From: Methylotenera sp. UBA6020
GTDB lineage: Bacteria; Pseudomonadota; Gammaproteobacteria; Burkholderiales; Methylophilaceae
Direction of reading: 5' to 3'
Length of the DNA stretch: 6,454 nt
Assembly (NCBI GenBank): GCA_002429455.1
Contig: DIZU01000166.1
Span: 688-7,141 of the forward strand
Made by a program: the position numbers and the translations under genes. Under the pieces are notes generated by a model. The model ran no database searches and was not told where the DNA came from. It saw nothing but the letters and a program-made list of their open reading frames with translations. Below are positions 6,143-6,454 of this stretch, one piece after another (the first letter of the stretch is position 1; every line of letters begins with the position of its first letter).

Positions 6143-6454
6143 AGCGGCAGCCAATGCAAAAATTGGCGTGGCAATTTCTGAATATTATCCAAAGCTCGCG
6201 CTGAGCCTTTTGATTGGCAGTGCGACAGCCATATCAGGAGGAAATCTATTTAGCAGTGCCGCAAACCAAGCAGCTGGAGTTGTGGGCTTGCGCTGGCGCC
6301 TTTTTGATTTTGCACGCATTGATGCACAAATTGATCAAGCAAAAGGCCAAGAAGCCGAAGCTTTGGCCGCATATCGACAAGCAACACTTCGTGCGACCGA
6401 GGATGTGGAGAATGCCATCTCTGCTTTAGTCAAACGTGAAGAGCAGACAGAAGC
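6132..6454 (+). pseudogene. RND efflux outer-membrane factor (NodT/OprM type), 5'-truncated, runs off window
   Basis: About 107 codons from the C-terminal third of a TolC-like outer-membrane channel, the exit duct of tripartite RND efflux pumps. The frame reads AAANAKIGVAISEYYPKLAL from 6144, the conserved helix-strand junction of NodT-type factors (usual form AANARIGVA..YYP). It continues with GLRWRLFDFARIDAQIDQA and YRQATLRATEDVENAIS, the repeat-helix signature near residues 350-410 of a roughly 480-residue protein. The signal peptide, lipobox and first roughly 300 residues are absent: upstream in frame is TAA at 6123-6125, then the tnsE-like remnant. Degraded matches to the usual ERRL may extend homology to about 6132 (KRCI). 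No start codon or ribosome site is suitable. The 3' part lies beyond the window and may be intact, but a product lacking the N-terminal barrel and coiled-coil half could not form a channel. Confidence 0.85.

Noticed and set aside
6214..6429. Plus-strand open frame starting MAVRQPYQEE
   Set aside because: It is out of phase with the efflux-factor frame that runs through the whole stretch and matches conserved family motifs.

Overview
This is a chromosomal window from a Gram-negative proteobacterium of moderate GC. EttA, a YbcJ-like S4 protein, YaeQ, an EAL-HDOD signalling protein and an outer-membrane DUF3943-type protein point to a gamma- or betaproteobacterium. The interspersed repeat at 5395-5595 resembles one I associate with betaproteobacteria such as methylotrophs and nitrifiers. 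The betaproteobacterial placement is inference from recall, not from a search.

Layout. (1) 1-1205, minus: N-terminal 401 codons of the ABC-F translation factor EttA, cut by the window edge. (2) 1206-1427: divergent spacer with an extended -10 promoter and an imperfect inverted repeat. (3) 1428-2227, plus: two-gene unit, a YbcJ-type S4 RNA-binding protein and YaeQ, 2 nt apart. (4) 2228-2296: convergent spacer with hairpins. (5) 2297-3511, minus: EAL-HDOD protein with a degenerate EAL active site. (6) 3512-3839: divergent regulatory spacer containing a perfect 9-bp inverted repeat. (7) 3840-5363, plus: exported DUF3943/beta-barrel protein of unknown function. (8) 5395-5595: structured interspersed repeat with nested inverted repeats and a perfect 14-bp hairpin. 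(9) 5605 to about 6142, minus: remnant of a gene resembling tnsE, the Tn7 target-selection protein, with an apparent +1 frameshift in a five-G run. (10) about 6132-6454, plus: C-terminal part of a NodT/OprM-type efflux outer-membrane factor whose first roughly 300 codons are missing; it runs off the window.

The left 5.4 kb is ordinary, intact housekeeping and signalling DNA. The right 1 kb is a scar: repeat, broken transposition gene and decapitated efflux gene lie end to end. It most likely records a decayed Tn7-like insertion or a rearrangement in an efflux locus. I see no intact novel system. The points most worth following are the tnsE/efflux junction, the frameshifted tail of unknown origin, the structured repeat and the degenerate EAL domain.
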